Shown here piece after piece: positions 5,679-5,949 of a stretch of DNA of 5,949 bases; the stretch's first letter is position 1, and every line of letters starts with the position of its first letter. Under the pieces are notes generated by a model. The model saw nothing but the letters and a program-made list of their open reading frames with translations, was not told the DNA's origin and made no database searches. The stretch comes from Propionibacteriaceae bacterium UBA6122 (GTDB lineage Bacteria > Actinomycetota > Actinomycetes > Propionibacteriales > Propionibacteriaceae), in contig DIVW01000039.1 in assembly GCA_002428365.1 (NCBI GenBank), forward strand, positions 81,177-87,125. The letters run 5' to 3'. The position numbers and the translations under genes are program-made.

Positions 5679-5949
5679 ATGCAAACCGCCGAAATCCGGC
5701 GTCGATTCCTCGACTACTTCGCCGCGCGGGGGCACACGATAGTGCCGTCCGCACCCCTGCTCTACAACGACCCGACGCTGCTGTTCGTCAACGCGGGCAT
5801 GGTGCCGTTCAAGCCCTACTTCACCGGCGCCGAAGATGCGCCCTGGGCCCGGGCGGCCAGCGTGCAGAAGTGCGTGCGCACCCTCGATATCGAGGAGGTG
5901 GGTAAGACCACCCGGCATGGCACCTTCTTCCAGATGAACGGCAACTTCT
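5679..5949 (+). CDS. alaS: Alanyl-tRNA synthetase, N-terminal part (3' end outside window)
   Basis: This cytoplasmic class II synthetase charges tRNA-Ala with alanine. Only the first 90 residues are present, of about 880-900 expected. They cover the start of the catalytic core: the N-terminal TAEIRRRFLDYFAARGHTIV, the motif 1 region DPTLLFVNAGMVPFKPYF (about 31-48), and the motif 2 region with SVQKCVRTLDIEEVGKTTRH and TFFQMNGNF (about 61-90). The TTRHGTFFQMNGNF form is typical of actinobacterial AlaRS. The start is supported by AGGAG 8 bases upstream. The editing and C-Ala domains are outside the window. The gene follows the DUF948/small membrane protein pair, with a hairpin in between. Confidence 0.97.
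   Translation, partial: MQTAEIRRRFLDYFAARGHTIVPSAPLLYNDPTLLFVNAGMVPFKPYFTGAEDAPWARAASVQKCVRTLDIEEVGKTTRHGTFFQMNGNF

Noticed and set aside
5664..5918. 84-codon minus-strand open frame antisense to alaS
   Set aside because: It lies inside the well-supported alaS N-terminus, with no start signals or domain.

Overview
The window is GC-rich and densely coding, with short intergenic gaps and GTG starts. Its gene neighbourhood (aspS, rarA, a DUF948 protein, a small DUF6167-like membrane protein, alaS) points to a high-GC actinomycete (Actinomycetota). A Propionibacteriales- or Micrococcales-type genome would fit, but the sequence alone does not fix the family.

Layout. Positions 2-1294 (+) hold the C-terminal 430 codons of aspartyl-tRNA synthetase. 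A very strong GC-rich hairpin (1296-1350) follows and fills the gap to the convergent padR-family regulator gene (1351-2007, -). The 104-bp gap at 2008-2111 is a compact divergent control region. It carries a good sigma70-like promoter and Shine-Dalgarno for padR, several small inverted repeats including a 10-bp AT-rich palindrome, and a -10 box placed so that rarA would be transcribed from the first base of its GTG codon (leaderless). rarA (2112-3476, +) encodes a complete clamp-loader-like AAA+ ATPase. It overlaps a 14-helix DHA2-type MFS efflux transporter gene (3473-4951, +) by four bases. A short gap (4952-5017) carries a candidate promoter for a second + strand group: a DUF948 single-pass membrane protein (5018-5395), a 75-residue single-pass membrane protein (5395-5622), and the first 90 codons of alanyl-tRNA synthetase (5679-5949). 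A 10-bp hairpin overlaps the stop codon just before alaS.

How the parts may work together. The two synthetase genes, rarA and the DUF948/small-protein pair look like conserved chromosomal housekeeping content. The PadR regulator and the MFS pump look like an added regulator-efflux pair split across rarA. PadR proteins often repress efflux genes, so a plausible but unproven model is that this PadR binds the divergent region and controls both its own gene and the rarA-MFS transcript. I found no mobile element, CRISPR array, tRNA, rRNA, attachment site or pseudogene. No gene-free stretch exceeds about 105 bases. I see nothing that amounts to a wholly new system; the most distinctive feature is the divergent padR/rarA-MFS arrangement.
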